Shown here piece after piece: positions 1-5,494 of a stretch of 5,495 nt of DNA. Both the position numbers and the translations under genes were made by a program. Within the stretch, counting starts at the first letter, position 1. Each line of letters starts with the position of its first letter. A model generated the notes under the pieces. It worked only from the letters and a program-made list of their open reading frames with translations, was not told the origin of the DNA and did not search any database. The stretch is taken from positions 1 to 5,495 of the forward strand of contig JBAUID010000051.1 in the NCBI GenBank assembly GCA_049680625.1. The letters run 5' to 3'. This DNA is from JAUIAI01 sp049680625. Its GTDB lineage: Bacteria > Pseudomonadota > Gammaproteobacteria > Burkholderiales > Burkholderiaceae_E.

Positions 1-63
1 CAGAGTGTCGCCCACGAGATAATCGCTCTGAACACACAACGCGGAATGGTCAAAGATGCTTGA
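1..63 (+). CDS. C-terminal tail of an unidentified upstream gene (partial)
   Basis: This frame is open from the window edge to a TGA at 61-63 and would encode 20 residues ending in ...LNTQRGMVKDA. The other plus frame that matters here, the one used by the next gene, is blocked by stops at 20-22 and 29-31. The TGA lies 3 bases inside the next gene, giving an ATGCTTGA overlap of 8 bases. That is the arrangement expected for translationally coupled operon genes, and it is the main reason to treat this short frame as real. The product is not recognisable from 20 residues. It could also be a chance open frame. Confidence 0.4.
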   Translation, partial: QSVAHEIIALNTQRGMVKDA

Positions 64-1651
64 ATTTGAACGTGATGGCTATGTGCTGCCAACTCTGTTG
101 ACGCGGGCGGCTGAACGCTTTTCAGAACAAGCTTTGGTGGCTTTCGCAGACAATGCGCGCACCTATGCAGAGGCTGATGATGTCGCGAGTCGCATTGCCA
201 ATGGCTTGTCCGCGATCAGGGCTGGGCAGGGAGCGAAGGTCGCGATCATGGCCGTGAATTCGCTTGCATTTGTGGATGCCTGGCTCGGTGCAGCACGTGC
301 CGGCGCGGTTTATGTGCCGATTAATACGGATTACAAGGGCGATATCCTGCGTTATCAGCTTGGCAAAGCAGACGTCACGCACATCGTGATTGATCCGCCG
401 TTTCTTGAACGGCTCGATACGGTAGCGGCCGATTTGCCCAAACTCACCCACGTGATTCTTTCCGGTGCGATGACCGGTGCACCCAGAAACATTGCCAATG
501 GCGCCGTTGTGTCGTTCATTGACGAACTCCGCCATTCGCCGGCTATCGCACCGAATGTTGTCGTCGCCCCGAGCGATCCTCTGGCAATCAGCTTCACGTC
601 CGGAACCACCGGCCCCTCGAAGGGGGTTCTGGCAAGCCACAGCCATGTGATTACGTTTGCGCGCGATTGGATCAAGGCTTGCGAGTTTGGTTCCGGCCAG
701 TCTATCTACTCCTGCCTGCCGCTATTTCATGCGGTGGCCGCCTGGCTGGGGCTATTGCCCGCGATGATTGCCGGCGGTCGAATCACATTTGGCCCGCGTT
801 TTTCGCCATCGACCTATTGGGACGAAGTGCGCCGGGCCGATGCTGATCTTGCCCACGGCATTTTCTCGATGGTGCCCATTCTGCTCAAGCAACCGCCCCG
901 ACCGGATGATGCCGACCAGCCCGCCCGTAAGTTTTACTTCGCACAGGTGAACGAGGACTTCGAGGCGCGTTTCAACTGCAGGATTATCGAAGTTTACGGT
1001 GCCACGGAAACGGGCATTGTGACCGCGACACCGCCAGGGGCATCGCGTCGACCGCTGTCGTGTGGCAAGGCAAATGATGACACGTTTGAGGTCATGATTG
1101 CCAATGAGCATGATGAGCCGGTGGCGGCCGGCGAGATCGGAGAAATTCTCGTGAGGCCACGCCGGCCTTATTCGATGCTCAGTGCTTACTACAACAATTC
1201 GGAAGCGACAGCCGAGGCGTTTCGAAACTTCTGGTTCCATACGGGTGACAATGCGCGCGCGGATGAAGAGGGGTACCTGTATTTCGTGGATCGCAAGAGC
1301 GATTCGATACGCCGACGCGGGGAGAATATCTCGTCATCGGAAGTTGAGGCGATCCTGAATCAGCACGCGGCGGTGTTGGAATGCGCGGTAATCGCCGTAC
1401 CGGCGGAGACGGGTGAAGACGAGGTTAAGGCCGTTATCGTCTTACGACCGGACGCACAAGCAGGTGCGCATGAACTTTGGGAGCACTGCGAACAACATAT
1501 GCCGCGTTTTTGGATTCCAAGGTTTATTGAATTTCGCCGCGTGATGCCCAAAACGCCCAGTCAGAAGATTCAGAAATACATGCTTCGGCGAGGCGAGGGC
1601 CAGGGTGAAGTTCATGAGCGCCCGTCTACCCGGTCCTCCGACACGGCCTAG
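56..1651 (+). CDS. AMP-forming acyl-CoA synthetase (CaiC-like class I adenylate-forming enzyme)
   Basis: This 531-residue protein should activate a carboxylic acid with ATP to an acyl-adenylate and then transfer it to coenzyme A, in the cytoplasm. The large N-terminal adenylation domain carries the Ser/Thr/Gly-rich phosphate loop TSGTTGPSKG (181-190), LPLFH (221-225) and YGATETG (314-320). The hinge region has HTGD (395-398) and DRKSDSIRRRGENISSSEVE (412-431). The small C-terminal domain ends in PKTPSQKIQKYMLR (498-511), with K504 as the expected catalytic lysine. The RRRGENIS pattern and the length resemble the crotonobetaine/carnitine-CoA ligase (CaiC) branch, but that is family resemblance and does not identify the substrate. 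ATG 56 is the only possible start, because a stop lies at 29-31 and no GTG or TTG falls between. There is no strong Shine-Dalgarno, so translation is probably coupled to the upstream gene. A CoA ligase beside an HCCA-isomerase-like gene suggests degradation of an aromatic, polycyclic or similar acid (inference). Confidence 0.93.
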   Translation: MLEFERDGYVLPTLLTRAAERFSEQALVAFADNARTYAEADDVASRIANGLSAIRAGQGAKVAIMAVNSLAFVDAWLGAARAGAVYVPINTDYKGDILRYQLGKADVTHIVIDPPFLERLDTVAADLPKLTHVILSGAMTGAPRNIANGAVVSFIDELRHSPAIAPNVVVAPSDPLAISFTSGTTGPSKGVLASHSHVITFARDWIKACEFGSGQSIYSCLPLFHAVAAWLGLLPAMIAGGRITFGPRFSPSTYWDEVRRADADLAHGIFSMVPILLKQPPRPDDADQPARKFYFAQVNEDFEARFNCRIIEVYGATETGIVTATPPGASRRPLSCGKANDDTFEVMIANEHDEPVAAGEIGEILVRPRRPYSMLSAYYNNSEATAEAFRNFWFHTGDNARADEEGYLYFVDRKSDSIRRRGENISSSEVEAILNQHAAVLECAVIAVPAETGEDEVKAVIVLRPDAQAGAHELWEHCEQHMPRFWIPRFIEFRRVMPKTPSQKIQKYMLRRGEGQGEVHERPSTRSSDTA

Positions 1652-1680
1652 TCAATTCGCGCACCGGCTGCCAATAACAT

Positions 1681-1686
1681 AGGTGA
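1681..1686 (+). promoter_or_regulatory. Shine-Dalgarno site of the DsbA/HCCA isomerase-like gene
   Basis: AGGTGA lies 6 bases before the ATG at 1693 and supports that start. No convincing promoter is seen in the 41-base gap after the ligase stop, so the two genes are probably co-transcribed. Confidence 0.7.
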
Positions 1687-1692
1687 CTATTT

Positions 1693-2322
1693 ATGAGCAT
1701 TGAAACCATCAAGGTTTATTCCGACTATAAGAGTCCGTACGCCTATCTGGCCAAAGATCTTGCGTACGCGCTTGAGCGTGATACCGGGGTTGCGCTCGAT
1801 TGGTTGCCCTATACGCTGGATATTCCGGCCTATCTCGGCAGCGCCAAGGTAGATGGCAGCGGCGATGTGCTCGAACAGAGTCGGAATGCGCATCAATGGC
1901 GGCGGGTAAAGTACAGCTACATGGATTGTCGGCGTGAGGCGAATCTTCGTGGACTTACGATTCGCGGTACGCAAAAAATCTGGGATAGCTCAATCGCCAA
2001 CGTCGGTATGCTATTTGCTAAGACACAGGGGAAAGAGGTTTTCATTGGCTATCACGATCGCGTGTTCGAGCGTTTCTGGAAGCGCGAAATGGATATTGAA
2101 AACCCCGAGGTCTTGGCTGCCGTTCTAACGGAAAGCGGCGCCGATGCAAGCGGCTTCGAAGCCTACTTAAACGGTGACGGGCGCCGCTTGCTTGACACCA
2201 TCCAACGCGATGCTGAGGCCGCCGGCATCTTTGGCGTCACAAGCTTTTTGCTCCCGGATGGTGATCTCTACTGGGGGCGAGAACACCTGCCACGGATACG
2301 CGAACTCATTGCATCGGCATGA
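1693..2322 (+). CDS. DsbA-like / 2-hydroxychromene-2-carboxylate isomerase-like protein (kappa-GST fold)
   Basis: This 209-residue protein has the thioredoxin-like fold with helical insertion used by HCCA isomerases (NahD type), kappa-class glutathione transferases and DsbA-like oxidoreductases. The N-terminal motif SDYKSPYAYLA (10-20) matches the family's D-x-x-SPYxYL signature. S14 is in the place of the catalytic serine that replaces the DsbA CxxC, so a dithiol redox role is unlikely. The C-terminal motif GIFGVTSFLLPDGDLYWGREHLP (178-200) matches the family's G-V-P-(T/S)-F...(F/Y)WG-x-(D/E)-x-L segment. However, the usual cis-proline is Thr183. There is no signal peptide, so the protein is cytoplasmic, and the length is normal for the family. 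Family members isomerise aromatic breakdown intermediates or act on glutathione conjugates. The exact reaction here is unknown. It follows the CoA ligase by 41 bases on the same strand, probably in one operon. Confidence 0.87.
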   Translation: MSIETIKVYSDYKSPYAYLAKDLAYALERDTGVALDWLPYTLDIPAYLGSAKVDGSGDVLEQSRNAHQWRRVKYSYMDCRREANLRGLTIRGTQKIWDSSIANVGMLFAKTQGKEVFIGYHDRVFERFWKREMDIENPEVLAAVLTESGADASGFEAYLNGDGRRLLDTIQRDAEAAGIFGVTSFLLPDGDLYWGREHLPRIRELIASA

Positions 2323-2333
2323 CACGCCTGGGC

Positions 2334-2351
2334 CGTGATCACGTTGCGTTA
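2334..2351 (+). repeat. Left terminal inverted repeat of the IS6 remnant (degraded)
   Basis: GTTGCGTTA at 2343-2351 is the exact inverted match of 2799-2807. Further out, CGTGATC (2334-2340) matches CGGGATT of the right end at 5 of 7 bases if two extra bases (2341-2342) are allowed. The tip is also a perfect 10-bp palindrome, CGTGATCACG (2334-2343), which may reflect the local rearrangement or chance. Confidence 0.5.
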
Positions 2352-2401
2352 TGCGGGCTGGTGTTCACACGCCCGGGTGCAAATGCCGGTGAGGTCGGGG
2401 G

Positions 2402-2758
2402 TTCATCAGGCAAGCGATAGGCAATGCCGGGCTTTATTATCCGCAAAGTATGACCACTGATAAGGCCATGGTTTACAAGAAGATCATCCGTGAGCGCAAC
2501 CAAGGCGCTGATAGGCCAGATCGAATTGCGCATGTGGACAAGAAGTACCTGAACAATCGAATCGAGTCTGACCATGCAGCGCTGAAAAAGGTACTACGCC
2601 CAATGCGAGGCTTTAAGCATCTGCACAGTGCCAAAGCTACCCTTCACGGGATCGAAGCGATACGCACGATCAGAAACGGTGGGGTTTACAACAGTCCGGT
2701 CGGCGTGCAAGCTGAAGTGCGATTCATTGAGCAGATGTTCGAAGTAAATACCGCATGA
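2402..2758 (+). pseudogene. IS6-family DDE transposase, C-terminal fragment
   Basis: The frame is open from just after a TGA at 2390-2392 to a TGA at 2756-2758. The first in-frame ATG is at 2450 and would give 102 residues, but family-like sequence seems to begin upstream of it, around residues FIRQAIGNAGLYYPQS. Numbered from ATG 2450, the second catalytic Asp is in TTDKA (D4) and the catalytic Glu in KYLNNRIESDH (E39). That is 34 residues apart, the spacing of the IS6 catalytic core. RPMRGFKHLHSAKATLHGIE (51-70) matches the conserved RxxxGFKSxxxAxxTxxGxE stretch, and VRFIEQMF ends the protein as in intact members. The N-terminal helix-turn-helix and the first catalytic Asp are missing, so the fragment cannot be an active transposase. 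No good Shine-Dalgarno precedes ATG 2450. The retained part has no frameshift or stop, which suggests the truncation is not very old. Confidence 0.88.
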
Positions 2759-2798
2759 GGTATCACCGAATATTGGGAGGAATCCAAGCTCGAATAGT

Positions 2799-2815
2799 TA
2801 ACGCAACAATCCCGT
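2799..2815 (-). repeat. Right terminal inverted repeat of the IS6 remnant
   Basis: On the minus strand this end reads ACGGGATTGTTGCGTTA. It lies 40 bases after the transposase stop, a normal place for an IS6 right end, and shares its inner 9 bases with the left repeat. The core GG-A-TGTTGC fits the IS6 family terminal consensus. Confidence 0.6.
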
Positions 2816-2821
2816 TTCTCG

Positions 2822-2846
2822 GGGTGCCGCCCCGCGCGGTTCACCC
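2822..2846. terminator. Possible terminator hairpin between convergent genes
   Basis: GGGTG-CCGC (2822-2830) can pair with GCGG (2836-2839) and CACCC (2842-2846), leaving a 5-base loop CCCGC and a two-base TT bulge: nine GC-rich pairs in all. The stem includes most of the lipoprotein stop codon. Neither strand has a real T-tract after it; the plus strand continues GTCTTCATT. It is therefore at best a weak or atypical terminator. A shorter alternative stem, CGGGG/CCCCG (2820-2834), overlaps it. Confidence 0.25.
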
Positions 2847-5195
2847 GTCTTCATTGCACCGGGTCTGTACTTCGCTCACTACAGCGCGCCGAAAAGTTCC
2901 CTCACTCCCTTCCAGTACGACTGGTTTGTGATAGACCAGGCGGGTACCGTCAGCCGACAGTTCAGGGTGGTTGGTGGTCAGGCCGGCATCAGACCTGCTG
3001 ATGGATTGACGGCTCGCAAGGTCAACCACGTGAACCCTGCCGATTGAGTTGCCAAAGAACGTGTCAATGAAACGGTAGTAGTAGACCAGTCGGCTGCCGT
3101 CAGCTGAGAGTGATGGTGACCAGACCGACGCTGTTCCCGCGGGAACCTCGTTCACAATGTCAATCGAACTGTTCTGTCGGTACCAGACATAAATGCCTCT
3201 GCCCTGGAAGGATTGTCCACCGGCGCTGAAGGGGGTGTCCGGGCTCTTGAAGCCAACCACGCTGCCATCGCCAGAAATATCCAGGGCATGACCAATTCCC
3301 GCCCCAGAGACGTCGCCCGCTGGCGCGATCACGGCTTGCACACCGGATTGCCGGTCCAGGAAGATATAGTCGGCGCTGGAGTTGCCAATGTAGATACCGT
3401 TCTCAAACTGCGGCACTGAACTTGTTGGATAGGCCAGGTAGCGCAGATTGTCGCTGGTGACCACCGTGTCGAGCCGGGCGAACTGTGCCAGGGGTACATG
3501 GCTGAAGGTGTCTGTTGCGCGGTTGTATTCGATCAATTCCCTTTGGGTCAGGTTGCTGTCATCCAGCAGGGCGGCAGCATTGCCGACAAACAAGGCGCGC
3601 TGCCCGTCATCTGACACGCCAACGGTGTACTCAATCACATTGGACGCCTCGGAATGGGTGATCCGTGTGATCTCGCCGCTGGCCAAATCGATAGCAAACA
3701 GGTTCTCGGGACCCACCGCGCTGGCTGGCGGAGGCAGGAACGTGTAGTTGCTCTGAAAAAAGATGGTGGACCCGTCACCGGATATCACCGGGCGGCGCCA
3801 ATAAGCTTCAACCTGGCGGCTTTCGCCAGTCAGTAAAGATGCTGGTAGCAAGCGGCTGATCACCTCGGTCTGGTTGTTGTAGATGTAAATCCTTAGGTTC
3901 TGAGCGACATTGTTCTCACCGTCAATAACGTCATCATTGCTCTGAAAAGTCAGGATACTGCCGTCACCCGACATCGACGGACGGACCAGATTCATGTTGG
4001 GCAGGGTGACCGGAGCGCCGATGCTATCCAGTACCGGTGTACACAGGCCCGGTTCGTCAGCAGCCAGCAGGCTGGGGCGCATATCGGCTGAGGCGCTGGC
4101 CAGCCAGGCGCTTTGCACCTGAATAACAAAGCTGGTGATGCCCGCGGGCGCCGTGAACGACTGTGGGGTGTTCACGTTGGCGGATAACCAGTTCCGTACC
4201 GTACCGTTGGCCGTATCACTGAATGGGACCAGACTGCCATTGCCATCAAACAGGAACAATAACGTACTGACGTTGGGGTCCGATGCATCCAGTGTATTGA
4301 GCGTGTAGGTCTGACCTGCTTGCAGTGGCGTATCGAAGCGCTGTATGCCGTAGCGGTTGCCAGCGTTTGCATTCGGCGCTGCAATGGTTAGCAGGCCTGC
4401 ATCAGCATCAGCCGTGACGCCACTGGTTTCGCCGGACCAGGTGCTCCACGTACCGGCCAGGTCGATGAGTTCCGTTGCCTGGTTGTTGTTATCGTTGCCG
4501 TCGTCATCACCGCCATTGCCGTCACTGTTATCACCGGTGTTGTCACCAGATTCCGATCCATCACTCAGTGAAGCGGTCAGCGATCCCGCCTCGGGTGCCT
4601 GCCAACTGTTTTGCACCTGCAGGTACAGGCCGGCAATATTGCCAGGCGCTTCAAACACCAGCGGCGAGTCCGAACGGACTATCGCCAGTGTATTGTCGAA
4701 CCCGGGTACAGGCACCGTGGCGCCGTTGCCATCAAACAGAAACAATATGGCAGCCATATCCGGGTTACTGCTTTGCACCGCTAACGTGTACTGGCTGCCA
4801 GCGGCCAGTGCCAGGTCAAAGCGCTCAACCCCAATGACCATTGGGGTGTTGTCACTGCCGGGTGGAATCATTAGCGCGCCGGCTTGCGCATCGTAGGTCA
4901 CGCCGGAGCTGTCTCCCGACCAGGTCGACCAGTTTCGGTCCAGGTCGAGCAGATTGGACTGACCGGCTTTAACAATAATCTGACCATGGCTGACGGTTGT
5001 CGCCGGGCCGGCCAGTCGCAGTTCAACCGCCTGCGCAGCGTTGCTTGCCGTGGTGTCAGCCGGTGCGCCACCACAGGCGCTGATCGCCGTCAGGGTCAGC
5101 GCGGTGAAGAGGCCGGAGGCCAGCCGCGCGAGATGTTGGTGTGACCGAACAATCAACGTTGAGAAGTCCTTGTGACGGAAGCGGAACGGGACCAT
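2841..5195 (-). CDS. Outer-membrane lipoprotein with duplicated beta domain and TolB/PD40-like beta-propeller
   Basis: The protein has 784 residues counted from ATG 5195. The signal peptide has a basic start (RFRHK), a hydrophobic stretch LASGLFTALTLTA and the lipobox ISAC. Cys41 would be lipidated, and the following Gly is not the Asp inner-membrane retention signal, so outer-membrane sorting is expected. Residues about 81-212 and 242-379 are two diverged copies of one domain. Both carry WSTWSG, SGVT, RFDxxLxAGxxYTL, LFLFDGNGxxVP and QVQxxW. They are joined by an Asp/Gly/Asn-rich linker (213-240). Residues from about 401 to the end form a beta-propeller with seven repeats whose S-x-DG turns start near 406, 469, 525, 578, 638, 694 and 744. 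Blade 4 is degenerate (SDN). The only other cysteines, C385 and C780, bracket the propeller. Such propellers (TolB, PD40) usually bind proteins or ligands. No catalytic motif is recognised, and the function is unknown. An in-frame TTG at 5243 would add 16 residues but has weaker start signals. Confidence 0.85.
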   Translation of the reverse strand: MVPFRFRHKDFSTLIVRSHQHLARLASGLFTALTLTAISACGGAPADTTASNAAQAVELRLAGPATTVSHGQIIVKAGQSNLLDLDRNWSTWSGDSSGVTYDAQAGALMIPPGSDNTPMVIGVERFDLALAAGSQYTLAVQSSNPDMAAILFLFDGNGATVPVPGFDNTLAIVRSDSPLVFEAPGNIAGLYLQVQNSWQAPEAGSLTASLSDGSESGDNTGDNSDGNGGDDDGNDNNNQATELIDLAGTWSTWSGETSGVTADADAGLLTIAAPNANAGNRYGIQRFDTPLQAGQTYTLNTLDASDPNVSTLLFLFDGNGSLVPFSDTANGTVRNWLSANVNTPQSFTAPAGITSFVIQVQSAWLASASADMRPSLLAADEPGLCTPVLDSIGAPVTLPNMNLVRPSMSGDGSILTFQSNDDVIDGENNVAQNLRIYIYNNQTEVISRLLPASLLTGESRQVEAYWRRPVISGDGSTIFFQSNYTFLPPPASAVGPENLFAIDLASGEITRITHSEASNVIEYTVGVSDDGQRALFVGNAAALLDDSNLTQRELIEYNRATDTFSHVPLAQFARLDTVVTSDNLRYLAYPTSSVPQFENGIYIGNSSADYIFLDRQSGVQAVIAPAGDVSGAGIGHALDISGDGSVVGFKSPDTPFSAGGQSFQGRGIYVWYRQNSSIDIVNEVPAGTASVWSPSLSADGSRLVYYYRFIDTFFGNSIGRVHVVDLASRQSISRSDAGLTTNHPELSADGTRLVYHKPVVLEGSEGTFRRAVVSEVQTRCNEDG
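4059..4472 (-). repeat. Second copy of the duplicated lipoprotein domain
   Basis: This encodes residues about 242-379. The copy begins LIDLAGTWSTWSGETSGVT and contains RYGIQRFDTPLQAGQTYTL, LFLFDGNGSLVPF and FVIQVQSAW. It aligns from end to end with the copy at 4560-4955, with small gaps and clear sequence divergence, so the duplication is old. The predicted strands suggest a beta-sandwich, possibly a binding module (inference). Confidence 0.8.
4476..4559 (-). other. Asp/Gly/Asn-rich linker coding segment
   Basis: It encodes residues about 213-240, with runs such as SGDNTGDNSDGNGGDDDGND. The composition points to a flexible acidic spacer between the two domain copies, possibly calcium-binding, although no strict Dx(D/N)xDG loop is claimed. 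At DNA level it is a degenerate repeat of GTTGCCGTCATCACC-like units on the plus strand, a likely place for length change by slippage. Confidence 0.75.
4560..4955 (-). repeat. First copy of the duplicated lipoprotein domain
   Basis: This encodes residues about 81-212. The copy begins LLDLDRNWSTWSGDSSGVT and contains GVERFDLALAAGSQYTL, LFLFDGNGATVPVPGFDNT and LYLQVQNSW. The same ordered motifs return in the second copy at 4059-4472. It lies directly after the short post-lipobox spacer and would be the membrane-proximal module. Confidence 0.8.
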
Positions 5196-5201
5196 AGAAA
5201 A

Positions 5202-5205
5202 CTCC
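5202..5205 (-). promoter_or_regulatory. Shine-Dalgarno site that decides the lipoprotein start
   Basis: On the minus strand CCGGAG precedes TTTTCT and the ATG at 5195, giving a GGAG core 6 bases before the start. Neither the in-frame ATG at 5219 nor the TTG at 5243 has a comparably placed site. Starting at 5195 also gives a more typical signal peptide, with the basic residues near the N-terminus. Confidence 0.7.
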
Positions 5206-5338
5206 GGAGCAGCAGTCATTAGTGCATTGCCATTGTTTCGCAAGCGCTATGGCCTGTCGTCCGGATTGTTCACAGAGTGCTGGTATCGCGACGGTAGGAT
5301 GGGCTGAAGTAGGTATTTCTGACTAGTCTTGTTGTGCG

Positions 5339-5494
5339 TTATTGCATTGGGCGCGGCCCGCGAAAATGTGCGCACTGCAAAAGCAATGCGCACACTGCAG
5401 ACCGTTTCCAGGTGCGCTGCAGCGTTCCCGCAGAAAGGTCGAAGGCATCACCGACCGTCATCGCCAGGCGGCGTAACACTGGACGAAACCACCG
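5339..5494 (-). CDS. Possible C-terminal end of an upstream minus-strand gene (doubtful)
   Basis: On the minus strand this frame is open from the window edge for 51 codons and ends ...FRGPRPMQ at a TAA (5339-5341). It includes MTVGDAFDLSAGTLQRTWKR. The product is not recognised, and the Cys/Leu-rich end coincides with the 28-bp dyad, which argues that this stretch may be regulatory rather than coding. A competing plus-strand frame from ATG 5386 is also open to the edge. Sequence to the right would settle it. Confidence 0.18.
   Translation of the reverse strand, partial: RWFRPVLRRLAMTVGDAFDLSAGTLQRTWKRSAVCALLLQCAHFRGPRPMQ
5367..5394. repeat. 28-bp imperfect dyad (hairpin or operator candidate)
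   Basis: TGTGCGCA (5367-5374) and TGCGCACA (5387-5394) are exact inverted repeats. Inside them TGC (5376-5378) pairs with GCA (5383-5385) around an AAAA loop, with one C/A mismatch. This makes eleven pairs in 28 bases. No T-tract follows on either strand, so it is not a standard terminator. It lies about 170 bases upstream of the lipoprotein start, where an operator or a regulator-binding site is plausible (inference). Confidence 0.55.
5370..5422 (+). repeat. Three related GCGC...TGCA elements
   Basis: GCGCACTGCA (5370-5379), GCGCACACTGCAG (5388-5400) and GCGCTGCAG (5414-5422) follow one another, starting 18 and 26 bases apart. The first two overlap the 28-bp dyad. Spacing of about two helical turns is compatible with repeated protein-binding sites, but the elements are short and chance is possible. 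Confidence 0.35.

Larger units (their letters stand above)
2334..2815 (+). mobile_element. Internally deleted IS6-family insertion sequence remnant
   Basis: A truncated IS6-type transposase frame (see the pseudogene entry) is flanked by the 9-bp sequence GTTGCGTTA at 2343-2351 and its exact complement TAACGCAAC at 2799-2807. Read inward, the right end is GGGATTGTTGCGTTA (2799-2813). This resembles the known IS6-family terminal repeat GGCACTGTTGCAAA, sharing 9 of 14 positions. At about 480 bp the element is much shorter than the roughly 750-900 bp usual for the family, so an internal segment including the N-terminal half of the transposase is missing. No 8-bp target duplication is seen at the edges. 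The element starts about 12 bases after the upstream gene and ends about 26 bases before the stop of the convergent lipoprotein gene. It is presumably immobile on its own. The family call is firm, but the exact left boundary is uncertain. Confidence 0.72.

Noticed and set aside
941..1000. Apparently short linker before YGATETG in the ligase (FAQVNEDFEARF without the common GxPxP loop), as a possible in-frame deletion
   Set aside because: CaiC-like relatives, as I recall them, share a compact segment here, and all core motifs are intact, so it is probably normal for the subfamily.
122..1240. Minus-strand frames of 106-174 codons across the ligase gene
   Set aside because: They lie opposite a complete, motif-verified acyl-CoA synthetase and show no recognisable domains.
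2339..2575. Minus-strand 78-codon frame across the IS remnant
   Set aside because: The plus strand carries clear IS6 transposase motifs here, and the minus translation shows no family features.
2326..2821. 8-bp target duplication expected for an IS6 insertion
   Set aside because: The bases outside the two ends (GCCTGGGC on the left and GTTTCTCG or nearby on the right) do not match, so no duplication can be claimed.
4475..4837. Plus-strand frame very rich in Cys and His (CCYRCRRHHRHCRHCYHRCC), resembling a metal-binding protein
   Set aside because: It is antisense to the Asp/Gly/Asn linker and first domain copy of the lipoprotein. The Cys/His content is simply the complement of GAT/GGC/AAC codons.
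4357..4896. 179-residue plus-strand frame
   Set aside because: It is a Ser/Pro/Ala-rich antisense shadow of the lipoprotein gene. The minus strand has a lipobox, duplicated domains and propeller repeats.
4905..4930. WSTWSG in both domain copies as the WSXWS motif of cytokine receptors or thrombospondin repeats
   Set aside because: A five-residue match in a bacterial lipoprotein lacking the accompanying cysteines is most likely coincidence. It is useful only as a marker of the internal duplication.
5366..5476. 36-codon plus-strand frame from ATG 5366
   Set aside because: It has no Shine-Dalgarno, its start lies at the edge of the 28-bp dyad, and the product is Arg/Gln-rich with no recognisable feature.
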